A DNA stretch of 64,000 nt from Streptomyces typhae (lineage in GTDB: Bacteria; Actinomycetota; Actinomycetes; Streptomycetales; Streptomycetaceae). The notes under the pieces were generated by a model. The model was not told the origin of the DNA. It ran no database searches and saw only the letters and a list, made by a program, of their open reading frames with translations. Shown here in pieces: positions 52,380 through 62,500 of the stretch; positions within the stretch are counted from its first letter, which is position 1, and each line of letters opens with the position of its first letter. The DNA is taken from assembly GCF_009755605.1 (NCBI RefSeq), contig NZ_WPNZ01000017.1:124001-188000 (forward strand). Reading direction: 5' to 3'. The position numbers and the translations under genes are program-made.

Positions 52380-53240
52380 CCCGAGTTCTGGGACACACGA
52401 GACACCGGATCCCGCGGATCTCCTGCTGAAACCTCCGTGCCGCCAGCATCGAGCCGCGCGTGACGGGCCTGCGTCGTCCGTCAGCCAGGCGCGGCGGGCC
52501 GCCGCGGCATTCGCCTCTCCCACGCCCGGCTCGGCGACTTCCGGGCGCTTGAGCGACCACGCCATCCGCGGGCCGCAGACACACACCGCACCAACGCGTC
52601 GGACTCGACTCATGCAGAGTGGCAAAGCCACCGGGTCCTGGCCTGGCTGCTCCTGCACGCCGGCCAGGCCATCGACCGGACCGCCCTGCGCCCCCCGGCT
52701 GGGCCGGCGCACCGTCCACGGCTGCAAGCCGGTCACCAGCGCCGTACTCGGCGTCGTCCGCTGCCCTGACCAGGCAGTGACGCACTTACCCGCGGACCGC
52801 GATCGTGCGGGGCCGCCTGCGCTGCACCGGCACTCCGATCACCCGCGGCACGCGAACGAGGGGCAGCCTGCAAGCGTCGTGAGGCGCGGTCCAGTTCGCG
52901 ACTGTCCCGTACAGCCAGCCTTGTCGGCGCAGCTGCACGGCGCGCCTGCCAGGCCCAGGGCAGGGACACAGCCGCGAGCGCCCACAAGGCCCGCTGCTCG
53001 GCGACCTGCTGGAACCGGACCCGGAGACCAAGGACACCGTCAAGCGCGCGGAAGATGCTCTTTCTGCCGCGACCGAGGCGGCGCAGGCAGCTGCGCAGGA
53101 AGTGCTCCGGGCGATGGAATCGGGAGATGCCGAACGGATCAAGACCACTACCGCAAAAGCCCGGGAGGCGGGCGATGCCGGAGCGGGAAGGCATGCGCGT
53201 GCGGCCCCGGCCCCGCGGGCCGCCGTCCTGCCGGGGGAGG
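52380..53240. pseudogene. Decayed DNA with a short helical coding remnant
   Basis: About 860 bp with no intact gene. On the plus strand from roughly 52952 to 53230 one frame has good codon bias: GPLLGDLLEPDPETKDTVKR and then EDALSAATEAAQAAAQEVLR and AMESGDAERIKTTTAKAREAG, predicted helical/coiled-coil. No start codon with a ribosome-binding site precedes it, and the frame closes at 53284. It is probably the tail of a lost gene; family not recognised. Confidence 0.5.
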
Positions 53241-53372
53241 TCAGGGGCAGCCGCGGATCCAGGAGCCGATGTGGGCGCCCATGACGGATCCTCCGACGGT
53301 GCCGTTGAACCAGTGGGCCGAGCGCAGACCGTTCTTGTACGCGGCTACGGGCACGTCAGGCTGCTCACTCAT
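53241..53372 (-). CDS. 43-residue Gly-rich peptide, unknown
   Basis: ATG at 53372 with GAGGGAGAA upstream. The product starts MSEQPDVPVAAYKNGLRSAHWF and ends with NGTVGGSVMGAHIGSWIRGC and P. The second half has evenly spaced glycines (GGxxxGxxxG), the pattern of small membrane-inserting peptides and of some bacteriocins. It has no signal peptide and a single Cys near the end. No modification genes flank it. The ribosome-binding site, codon bias and residue pattern make it plausible, but I know no family. Confidence 0.6.
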   Translation of the reverse strand: MSEQPDVPVAAYKNGLRSAHWFNGTVGGSVMGAHIGSWIRGCP

Positions 53373-54079
53373 GGGTTCTCCCTCGGGTTCCGCGCCTCGG
53401 TCGGGGCGCTCTCACCGGCGGGCATCGGGGAACCGGGCCCACCGGCGATGTCCGGGCCTTGCGCACGGCCGGCCCTCCCCTCGGGGCGCGGGCCGGCGGC
53501 GGCGTGGTGCCGGTGCGTCCCGACTCTTCCTGCGCCGGGCGCTTTCTGCGCGACGATGGCGCTGGGTGGCGGAGCGCACGCCGTGGCGGGTTCGGGGCGT
53601 ACGTGGAGCGCGCTCCTGGCCATACCCCCTGGTCCTGTCTCCGGCGGGCCGACGGCGGTCGGGTCACGCGCGTCGCCTGCTGGAGGATGGCACCGGACGA
53701 GCTGACGCGCATAGCGATGCAGGCGGGCGTCGGCGGCGCACTCGTCGGGCTCGGGTACGTCATCAACCACGGCCGCTGAACCTCGTCGGGGACGGCGCGC
53801 TGCCACAACTGCCCTGCCGCTGCCGCGCACGAGGCCCGCGAGCGGGAGCACAAGGAGCAGATGCGTCGTGCCGCCGAGGAGAGGAGGGCTGAGCGGGAGG
53901 TCCGTTGTCCGGTGTGAGCCGGCCGCGGCACTCGGTTCACCGACGTGCGGCGCCTCTTGAGAGCCTGAGGGAGGGAGATTGCAATGCCTGTGACACGGGG
54001 GGTATCGAGATGGGTCCGGCTCATCATGGGCTGAATCCCACCGTCCAGCCCGGCCCACAGGGCGCAGTAGGTTGGCGGG
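53373..54079. other. Intergenic, no certain gene
   Basis: 707 bp. A plus-strand stretch ending at 53779 reads MAPDELTRIAMQAGVGGALVG and LGYVINHGR, a 30-residue Gly-rich tail with a GGAGG touching its ATG (53687 region); it may be a tiny peptide or the end of a lost gene. Nothing else is supportable. Confidence 0.5.
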
Positions 54080-54721
54080 ATGAGCGATCAACGGAGTGTG
54101 GCGTCGGCTTGGCGCCGCCTCACGGACTGGCTGAGGGCGAACGCCCCGGTCTCGTATGCCTCCCTCCTGCCGCCGGTCCCGGAGCACTCCATTCAAGCTG
54201 TCGACGCTCAGTTGAGGCAGCACCTCGGCTTCGGTCTCCCCGCCGAGCTGGGCGATCTCTGGCGGTTGTGCAGCGGTGTGGAACACCAGTACATCGCGGC
54301 CAACGAGGAAGAGGGCGAGGTCGGCTCGGGAGCGTTCCTGCCCGGGGGGATGCTGCTCGGCCCGGCGGACGTGCTCAGGGCACGGCTGCCCGAGGCCGGC
54401 CGGCGCGACTGGTGGGGCGCCGCGGTGGTTCCGTGGCTGAGCGGCGACATGGCGGGTCCCGAGTACGGGCACTACGTGGGCGCGGACGGCGTCGGCAGCT
54501 GGTCGCTGCCGGACGATCTGTCCTGCGACAAGCCGAGCCATCCGTCGATCGCCGCCTACCTCGACGCCGTGCACTGCACACTCACCGAAGGGCCGGCCGA
54601 TGCCATGGGCCCGGATGTGCCCGGCCTGGTGTGGGGCTGCCTGGTCTGGGACGATCCGGAGGCGCCGCTGCTGGACGATGCGCTGGAACACTGGCACCGC
54701 CTCCACTGCCCAGCGCACTGA
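54080..54721 (+). CDS. SMI1/KNR4 (SUKH) domain protein
   Basis: 213 residues from ATG at 54080. RLTDWLRANAPVSYASLLPPVPEHSIQAVDAQL and GFGLPAELGDLWRLCSGVE match the start of SUKH domains (the Pxxyxxfl...nGg pattern), followed by GAFLPGGMLLGPADVL and GGSWSLPDD-like GVGSWSLPDDLS. The family contains immunity proteins against contact-dependent and polymorphic toxins, and also general regulatory proteins. No toxin gene is adjacent, so the partner is unknown. Confidence 0.85.
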   Translation: MSDQRSVASAWRRLTDWLRANAPVSYASLLPPVPEHSIQAVDAQLRQHLGFGLPAELGDLWRLCSGVEHQYIAANEEEGEVGSGAFLPGGMLLGPADVLRARLPEAGRRDWWGAAVVPWLSGDMAGPEYGHYVGADGVGSWSLPDDLSCDKPSHPSIAAYLDAVHCTLTEGPADAMGPDVPGLVWGCLVWDDPEAPLLDDALEHWHRLHCPAH

Positions 54722-56573
54722 CCCGCCCACTGATCCATCCCCTGGGCCGGCCCGGCGCCCCGGGCGACCGTGGAGAACCCCGGAGCGAGAGGTGCCGACG
54801 CACATCGCCGAACACCACGGCTTACTGACGATTGACGGACCTGTCACGTCCGTTCTCGGCCGGGCGTCTTGTCGGACACTGCGGCAACCCCGCCTGTTCT
54901 GAGTGTGTGCAACACCGATTCGGAGTTCCCATGCGTCGCCGTAGCCCGCGTTATCACACCGAATTACCGAAGCACCACAAGCCCCATCTCCCTTGATCAG
55001 GAGGTGTCTGAAAACAGGACGTCACCTTATGTGGCAACTTACGCCTCGCGGCACCCGCCGTTACTCCGCGCGCATGGGAATGCGAGGGGCGCCCCCGCGC
55101 TCCGTAGCAGTCGGCACCGCACGGCAGATATGGCGAATTATCGGCGAGACCCCCCTTGGGCGCCGGCAGTTCCGCACTGCGGACGCAACAAGCTCACGCA
55201 CGAGCGGATCCGCCTCGAAGGCCTGTTCGCCATCCAAGGCTTTGGCCAAGGTTCGCGCCCCCGAGCCGATACCTCCGAAATCGCGCGCCCCGCGGTTCGC
55301 GCCCCGCGTGTAAGGACGTGAGCCGCAGGAGGATCGGGCGCGCGTCCGCGCTGACTGTCACGACCGCGGCTTCTTCGTGACCCGCACGCCGAGGAGGCCG
55401 CCGTCACGGGAACGTGTGCGTGGTCCGGCTCAACCAGGCCCTGACCGCCTGACCGCCTGACCGGCGCAGCGCTTCACTCGATACGGCAAGGCGATGAGAA
55501 TGGTCGACTGGCCAGTAGTTGCTGACGGGCGGCTCGAATCCCCCGGTCCGGTCCGGCTCCGAGATTATTCGCGGCGGACGCGCGGAACGGCGCGAGTGCC
55601 AACGGAAGGGGCGTGAGGCGACCGCCTTTTCGGCTTGCGGAGGCCCGACGGGAATCACGAGGGCTTGAATGTGCGCCGACGTGAGCGCTTTCGTGGCCAT
55701 GGCGGGGTGGACGCGCTTCGAAAGGGTCGGGAAAGGGGCGCGAAAGGGCTCCGCTGTCCTGTTGCCAAGACGTCTGAAGACGGCAAAGCGCCCTGGGTCA
55801 AAAGGGGGCGTGGACATGCTGGGCGCGGCATAACGGCAGGTCAAAAGCTTTTATGTGTGCCATGGGCACGCATGGAAACAGTGTCGTTGGGCGCGGGGAG
55901 TCTGCGGTGCCTGGTTGTGGTGGCACCGGTGCGTTACGTTCGGTGGGCCGGACATCGCGAAGGCGCATCGCGATCAGGGGGAGCAGTCAGCGAGTGGGCA
56001 TCGGTGGGGGAGTGCAGCAATGGCATAAGGAGCAAGGGTCGGAGACGGTCCGCCGCGTGCCGTACGGCACGCGCAGACCTCCTGCCGCGACAGAACACGC
56101 CGTCGACTGAACAGGCCGTCGACAGAACACACGCCAAGTCCCGCGCGCCTGTGGGGCGGCCCTGCCGTGCAGGCGGCAGTGGACGGCACGGTGCTGACTG
56201 ACGGACGGACGGATTGGCTGACGGGCTGACTGGCTGACGCACTGACTGACTGACCTGCCCGTGCTCGCTCTTGCGCGTTCCTGACCGGTTCCGCCGTCTT
56301 CCCGGTCTTCCCGGTTTTTGCGGCTGCCGGGCCGCCGGGCTGCCGGGCTGCCGGTCTTCCCTTCCCCTCGCCCGACCCCGGGGCCACTCCGGAGTCGGCC
56401 CCCGCCCTGCCGCCGACACGCGCCGGGCCGCGCCGGTGTGCCGCCACGGCGGCGCACGTGCGGGCCCGCACGTGCGCGGCGCGCGAACGCGCCCGTACGC
56501 ACCCGTACGCCTTCACCTTCATGCGCACGCGTACGTCTCCCTCGTACACCCATGAACTTCCTGGAGTCCTCAC
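54722..56573. other. 1.85-kb region without a recognisable gene, upstream of NRPS
   Basis: Codon bias is weak in all six frames and base composition is more even than in the rest of the window, especially 54930-55060 and 55830-55870 (which holds AAAAGCTTTT). Direct repeats of CATCGCGA lie near 55953-55975, TGAC/GGAC simple repeats at 56195-56260 and GCCGGGCT repeats at 56320-56355. Minus-strand 55061-55249 gives LVRELVASAVRNCRRP-like protein of no known family. The final few hundred bases should include the NRPS promoter; CCTGGAGTCC provides its ribosome-binding site. Confidence 0.55.
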
Positions 56574-59500
56574 ATGACCGACCTGCGCGAGTCGTCGACG
56601 GCCGCTCAGCCGATCCCTCACGAGACCCTTCCGGCCCTCTTCGAGCGACAGGCGGCCGCGACGCCGGACGCGGTGGCCGTCCTGTCCTGTGAGGGGGAGG
56701 AGCTGACGTACCGGCAGCTGGACGAGCGAACCTCCCGGCTCGCCCGGCTGCTCGTCGCGCACGGCCCGGTCCGGGAGTCGATCGTCGCGGTGGCGCTGCG
56801 GAGGTCGCCGGAGTACGTCGTCGCCGTCCTGGCGATCCTGAAGGCAGGCGGCGTCTACCTGCCGATCGATCCCGAGTACCCCGTGGAACGCCTGGAGTTC
56901 ATGCTGCGCGACGCCGCCCCCGCCGTCGTGGTGACCGACACCGGGTCCGGTGGCCGTCTGCCCCGGACCGGCGTACCGCGGATCGTCCTGGACGAGCAGG
57001 ACACGGTCGACGCGCTGGCGGCGGTCCCGGACGAGGACCTGGCCACCGCGCCCGGCGGCACCGGCGATCCGGACCAACTCGCCCACGTGATCTACACCTC
57101 CGGCTCCACGGGCACCCCCAAGGGCGTGGGCGTCACTCACCGCGGCGTGGCCTCGCTGACCGTGGACCACCGCTTACGCGGCGACGCGTACGCCCGCGTG
57201 CTGCAACACGCCCCGCTCGCCTTCGACGCCTCCACCTTCGAACTGTGGGTGCCGCTGCTCTGCGGCGGCGCCGTGGTCGTGGCACGGCCGGGCCTGCTGG
57301 ACGCGCCGGCCCTCGCCGCCGTGGTCACCGAGCACCGGGTCACCGCGGCATTCGTGTCCGCGGGTCTGTTCAAGGCGGTGGCCGAGGAGCAGCCGGAGTG
57401 CTTCCGCGGCGTCCGCACCCTGTGGACCGGCGGCGACGTGGTGTCCCCGGCAGCGGTGCGCCGGGTCCTGGACGCCTGCCCCGGGGTGACGGTCCACAAC
57501 GTGTACGGGCCCACCGAGACCAGCGTGTTCGCCACCTGCCGCCCCGTGACCGACCCGCGCGAGGTGCCAGCACCGCTTCCGATCGGGCGCATGATGGACC
57601 ACAGAAGCGGCCATGTCCTCGACGAGCGGCTGCGCCCGGTGGCACCCGGCGAGTCCGGTGAGCTGTATCTGACCGGCGCCGGGCTTGCCCGCGGCTACCT
57701 CGGCCGACGCGGGCTGACCGCGGAGCGCTTCGTGGCCGACCCGTTCGGTGCGCCCGGTGAGCGCATGTACCGCACCGGCGACGTCGTGGCGTGGACGCCG
57801 GACGGCGAGCTGGACTTCCGGGGGCGGGCCGACGGCCAAGTCAAGATCCGCGGTTTCCGCGTCGAGCCCGGTGAGATCGAGGCCGTCCTGGAGAAGCACC
57901 CCTCGGTGGCGCACGCGCTGGTGGTCCCGTACGAGGGGCAGACGGGCCGACACCGGCAACTGGTCGCGTACGTCGTACCGGCATCCACCGCCGCACGCCC
58001 GGCCCCGGCCGGGCAGGAGGACGGACGGACCGGACAGGGCACCACGGCCGGGCAGGAGGACGGAGCCACCTGCCAGGGCACCAAGGCCGGACGGGACCAG
58101 GGCAACGGGCCCGCGGGGACCGGCCACTTCGCTCTCGCCACCGGCTTCGCGGCGGTGGAGCTGCGGGCCTTCGCCGCGCGGGCGCTGCCGGAGTACCTGC
58201 TGCCCGCGGCGTTCACCGTCATCGACGAGCTGCCGCTGACTCCCAACGGAAAACTGGACCGGGCCGGCCTGCCGGAGCCGGACTTCCGCGGCGCGGCCTA
58301 CCGCGCCCCCCGAACGGAGCGCGAGGAACAACTGGCCGGGCTGTTCGCCGAGGTCCTCGGCGTGGAGCGGGTCGGCGCCGACGACGACTTCTTCACCGTC
58401 GGCGGGGACAGCATCCAGTCCATCCAGCTGGCCACCCGCGCCCGCGCCCGCGGCCTGGTCCTCGGCGCGCAGCAGATCTTCGAGCACCGCACGGTGACCC
58501 GTCTCGCCGAGACCCTCACCGGCTCCCCGGCACGGCCGGCACCGGTCCTGGAGGAACTCCCGGGCGGCGGCGTGGGTTTCCTGCCGCACTTGCCGGTGAC
58601 GCGCTGGGTGCGGGACTGGGGCCCCGGCTTCGCACGATTCCTGCAGGCCATGGTGCTCGACCTGCCCGCGGGCATCGACCAGGAGCAGCTCACGGCGACG
58701 CTCGGCGCGGTCGTCGACCGGCACGATCTGCTCCGGGCCCGCCTGGTGGAGGACGACGGTGGCGGTCTGCACGTGCCCCCTGCGGGCACGACCGACGTGG
58801 GCGGGCTCATCCGGCGCGTGGAGTGCGCGGGGGACTGGGAGTCGCAGAGCTGGCGCGCCGCACTCATGGGTGAAGTGGACGCCGCCGCGGGCCGACTGGA
58901 CCCGGCCGCCGGTGTCGTGGCGCAGTTCGTGTGGTTCGACACCGGGCCCGAGCGGGGCGGACGGCTCTTGGTGGCACTGCACCACCTGGTCGTGGACGGT
59001 GTGTCCTGGCGCATCCTGATGCCGGACCTGGCCACCGCCTGGCGGCAGGTGCGTGCGGGACGGACCCCGCGGCTGCCGCCCGTGGGCACCTCGGTGCGGC
59101 GCTGGGCGCACGCCCTCGTGGAAGAGGCGGCACGCCCGCAGCGGGTGGCGGAGCTGGAGCTGTGGCGCTCCCTCGTCGACGGGCCCGACCCCGTGCTCGG
59201 CGCCCGGCGGCTGGATGCGCGGGCGGACACCGTCTCCACCCTCACCAAGACCCGCGTGACACTGCCGGTGGAGGTCACCGAGACACTGCTCACCACGCTG
59301 CCCGCCGCCTTCCGCGGCGGCGTGAACGACGGCCTGCTGGCCGCGCTCGCCGTGGCCGTCGCCCGCTGGCGGCGCGCCCGGGGAGTCGAGGAGGACTCCA
59401 CCCTCATCCGCCTCGAAGGGCACGGACGTGAGGAGGCGGCGGCACCGGGCGCCGACCTGTCCCGCACGGTCGGCTGGTTCACCAGTGTCTTCCCGGTCCG

Positions 59501-62500
59501 GCTCGACGTGTCCGGAGCGGACCTGGAGGACGTGCTCACGGGCGGCGCTGCCGCGGGCAGGGTCGTCAAGGCCGTCAAGGAACAACTGCTCCGCGTCCCG
59601 GACAAGGGCATCGGCTACGGCCTCCTGCGCCACCTCAACCCCGAGACGTCGGACGCCCTCGCCGGGTACGGGACCGGGCAGGTCTCCTTCAACTACCTGG
59701 GGCGCTTCTCCGCCGCCTCCGACATGCCCGAGGAACTGCGCGGGCTCGGCTTCACCCAGGCCCCCGGCCTCGCCGACCTGGCCGAACTCGACGCGGGCCA
59801 GCACCCGGACATGGCCGCCCCCGCCGAGCTCGACATCAACGCGCACGTCACCGACACACCCGAAGGACCACGCCTGGGCGGTTCGTTCACCGCCCCGCGA
59901 GGGGTGCTGGACCCGGACGAGGTGCGGGAACTGGCCGAACTGTGGTGCCAGGCCCTGAAGGGCCTGGCCCGCCACGCCACCGGTCCGGACGCGGGCGGAC
60001 TCACCCCCTCCGACGTGGCACTGCCCGCGGTGACCCAGGGCCACATCGAGGACTGGGAGCGGCGCCACCCCGGCCTGTCCGACGTGTGGCCCGCCTCCCC
60101 GCTCCAGTCCGGCCTGCTGTTCCACTCGAAGGTGGAGGCCGAGGCGGGCGGGACGTTCGACTCCTACCACGAGCAGTACGTGCTGCACCTGTCCGGCACG
60201 GTGGACCCCGCCCGGCTGCGCGTGGCGGCGCAGGCACTCCTGGACCGCCACCCCGTCCTGCGCACCGCGTTCGTACCAGGCCCCGACGGCGGCCTGGTCC
60301 AACTGGTCGTCGACGGCGTGCGGCTGCCCTGGACGCACCTCGACCTGAGCGGTCTGGACGACGGCGAACGCGAGCGCGCCCACGAGAGGTTCCTGACCGA
60401 CGACCTCGCCGCGCACTTCGACCCGGCCACCCCGCCGATGCTGCGCCTCGCCCAGCTCACGACGGCGGCCGGGCACCACGAACTGGTCCTGACCGTGCAC
60501 CACGTGCTGCTGGACGGCTGGTCGCTGCCCCTGCTCATCCAGGACCTGTTGTTCCTGTACGCCGCCGACGGCGACGCCTCCGGCCTGCCGCGGGCCCGCA
60601 GCTACCGGGAGTACCTGACCTGGCTGGGGAAGCAGGACACACGGGACTCCGTGCGCGCCTGGGCCCGGGAGCTGGACGGCGTCACCGAACCGACGCTCCT
60701 CGCCCCGCAGGCTCTCGACATCCCCGCCTCCGGCATCGGCCAGGCGGACGTGCCCCTGACGCCCGCCCGGGCCCGGGACCTCGCGCGGCGCGCGGGCGAT
60801 GTGGGGGTCACCCTGAACACCCTGATCCAGGGCGCCTGGGGCGTCCTGCTCGGCGGCATGACCGGCCGGCAGGACGTGGTGTTCTCCGCGACCGTGTCGG
60901 GGCGTCCGCCCGCCCTGCCCGGCGTGGACGAGACGGTGGGCATGTTCCTCAACACCGTGCCCGTACGGGTCCGGTGCGCCCCGGGCCGGCCCTTCGCGCA
61001 CCTCCTGACCGACCTCCAGCAGGCGCAGGCCGCCCTGATGGACCACCACCACGTCGGCCTCACCGAGATCCAGCGCGCCACGGGCCTGGCACCGCTGTTC
61101 GACACCATGATCGCCTTCGAGTCCTTCCCGCTCGACCGGGCGGGCATCGGGGAGGCGAGCGCGGCGGCCGGGTTCTCCGTCGCCGGCATGCGCACGTTCA
61201 CCGCCAGCCACTATCCGGTGACCCTCTTCGTCTATCCCGACGGCCCGCACCCGCGCCTGACCCTGCAGTACCAGCGGCACGCCTTCGCGCCGCAGGAGGC
61301 CACGGCGCTCGCCGCCCGCTTCGGCCGCGTCCTGACCGGGCTGACCGCGGACGTGGACCAACCGGTGGGAGGCGTCGACCTGCTCCTGCCGGGCGAACAC
61401 GCCGCGCCGTCCTGCGAGGCGCACGACACCGTCACCCCGGAGCCCGGGACGACGCTGGTGGAGACATGGAGGCGGCAGGTGGCCCGCACACCGCAGGCCA
61501 CGGCAGTCGTCTGCGGCGACCAGGCCCTGACCTATGGGGAACTGGACGCCAGGGTGCGGGCACTCGCCGCGGAGCTGACCGCGCGCGGGGCCCGCCCGGA
61601 AAGCGTGGTGGGCCTCGCCCTGCCCCGCTCGGCGGACCTCGTCACCGGGATGCTGGCCATCCTCACCGCCGGCGCCGCATACCTGCCCATCGACCCGGCC
61701 TACCCGGGCAAACGCCTCGACCTCATCCTCGGCCAGGCACGTCCGGTGCTGATCGTCACCGACACCGCGACGTCCGGGGCCCTGCCGCAGCCGGACATCC
61801 CCCGCCTGTGCGTCGACGACCCCGGCCCGGCGACCGCGGCGGACAGGACCCCGCCAAAGGAGACCGCGCGCGCCGCGACACCCCTCCCGGAGCACCTCGC
61901 GTACGTGATGTACACCTCCGGGTCCACCGGCACCCCCAAGGGCGTCATGATCACGCACGCCGGAGTGGTCAACGGCATCACCCAGCTCGCCCGCCGCGTG
62001 GGCATCGACGCGCACACCCACGTGCTGGCGGGCACGTCGGTCAACTTCGACGTGTCGGTCTTCGAGATCCTCACCACCCTCTCCCAGGGCGGCCGCGTGG
62101 AGGTGGTGCGCGACGCCCTGGTCCTCGCCGAGCGGGAGACCCTGGCCGCCGACGTCATCAGCACGGTCCCCTCCGTCTTCGCCGAACTCGGCGACCGGAT
62201 GGGCGCCATCACCGGACTCAAGACCGCGGTGTTCGCGGGCGAGGCGTTGCCCGCCGCCCTCGTGGACCGGATCCGTCAGACGCTGCCCTGGGTCCGCGTG
62301 ATCAACGCCTACGGCCAGAGCGAGTCCTTCTACGCCACCACCTTCACCGCCGACGAGGGCTGGCGGACCGCGGACGGCGCCAGCGCCCCGATCGGCACCC
62401 CGATAGGGAACATGCGCGCCCACGTCCTCGGCCCCGGCCTCACCCCGCTGCCCCCGGGAACGGTCGGTGAGCTGTACGTCGCCGGAATCGTCGGACGCGG

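Noticed and set aside
55535..55565. GGCTCGAATCCC, resembling a tRNA T-arm
   Set aside because: No acceptor stem, D-arm or anticodon arm can be folded around it.
55830..55870. AAAAGCTTTT palindrome as an NRPS promoter or operator
   Set aside because: It lies 700 bp from the NRPS start and has no recognisable -10/-35 elements; not enough to call.
56195..56360. Possible CRISPR-like or iteron repeats
   Set aside because: Only short simple-sequence repeats (GAC/GGAC, GCCGGGCT) without regular spacers.
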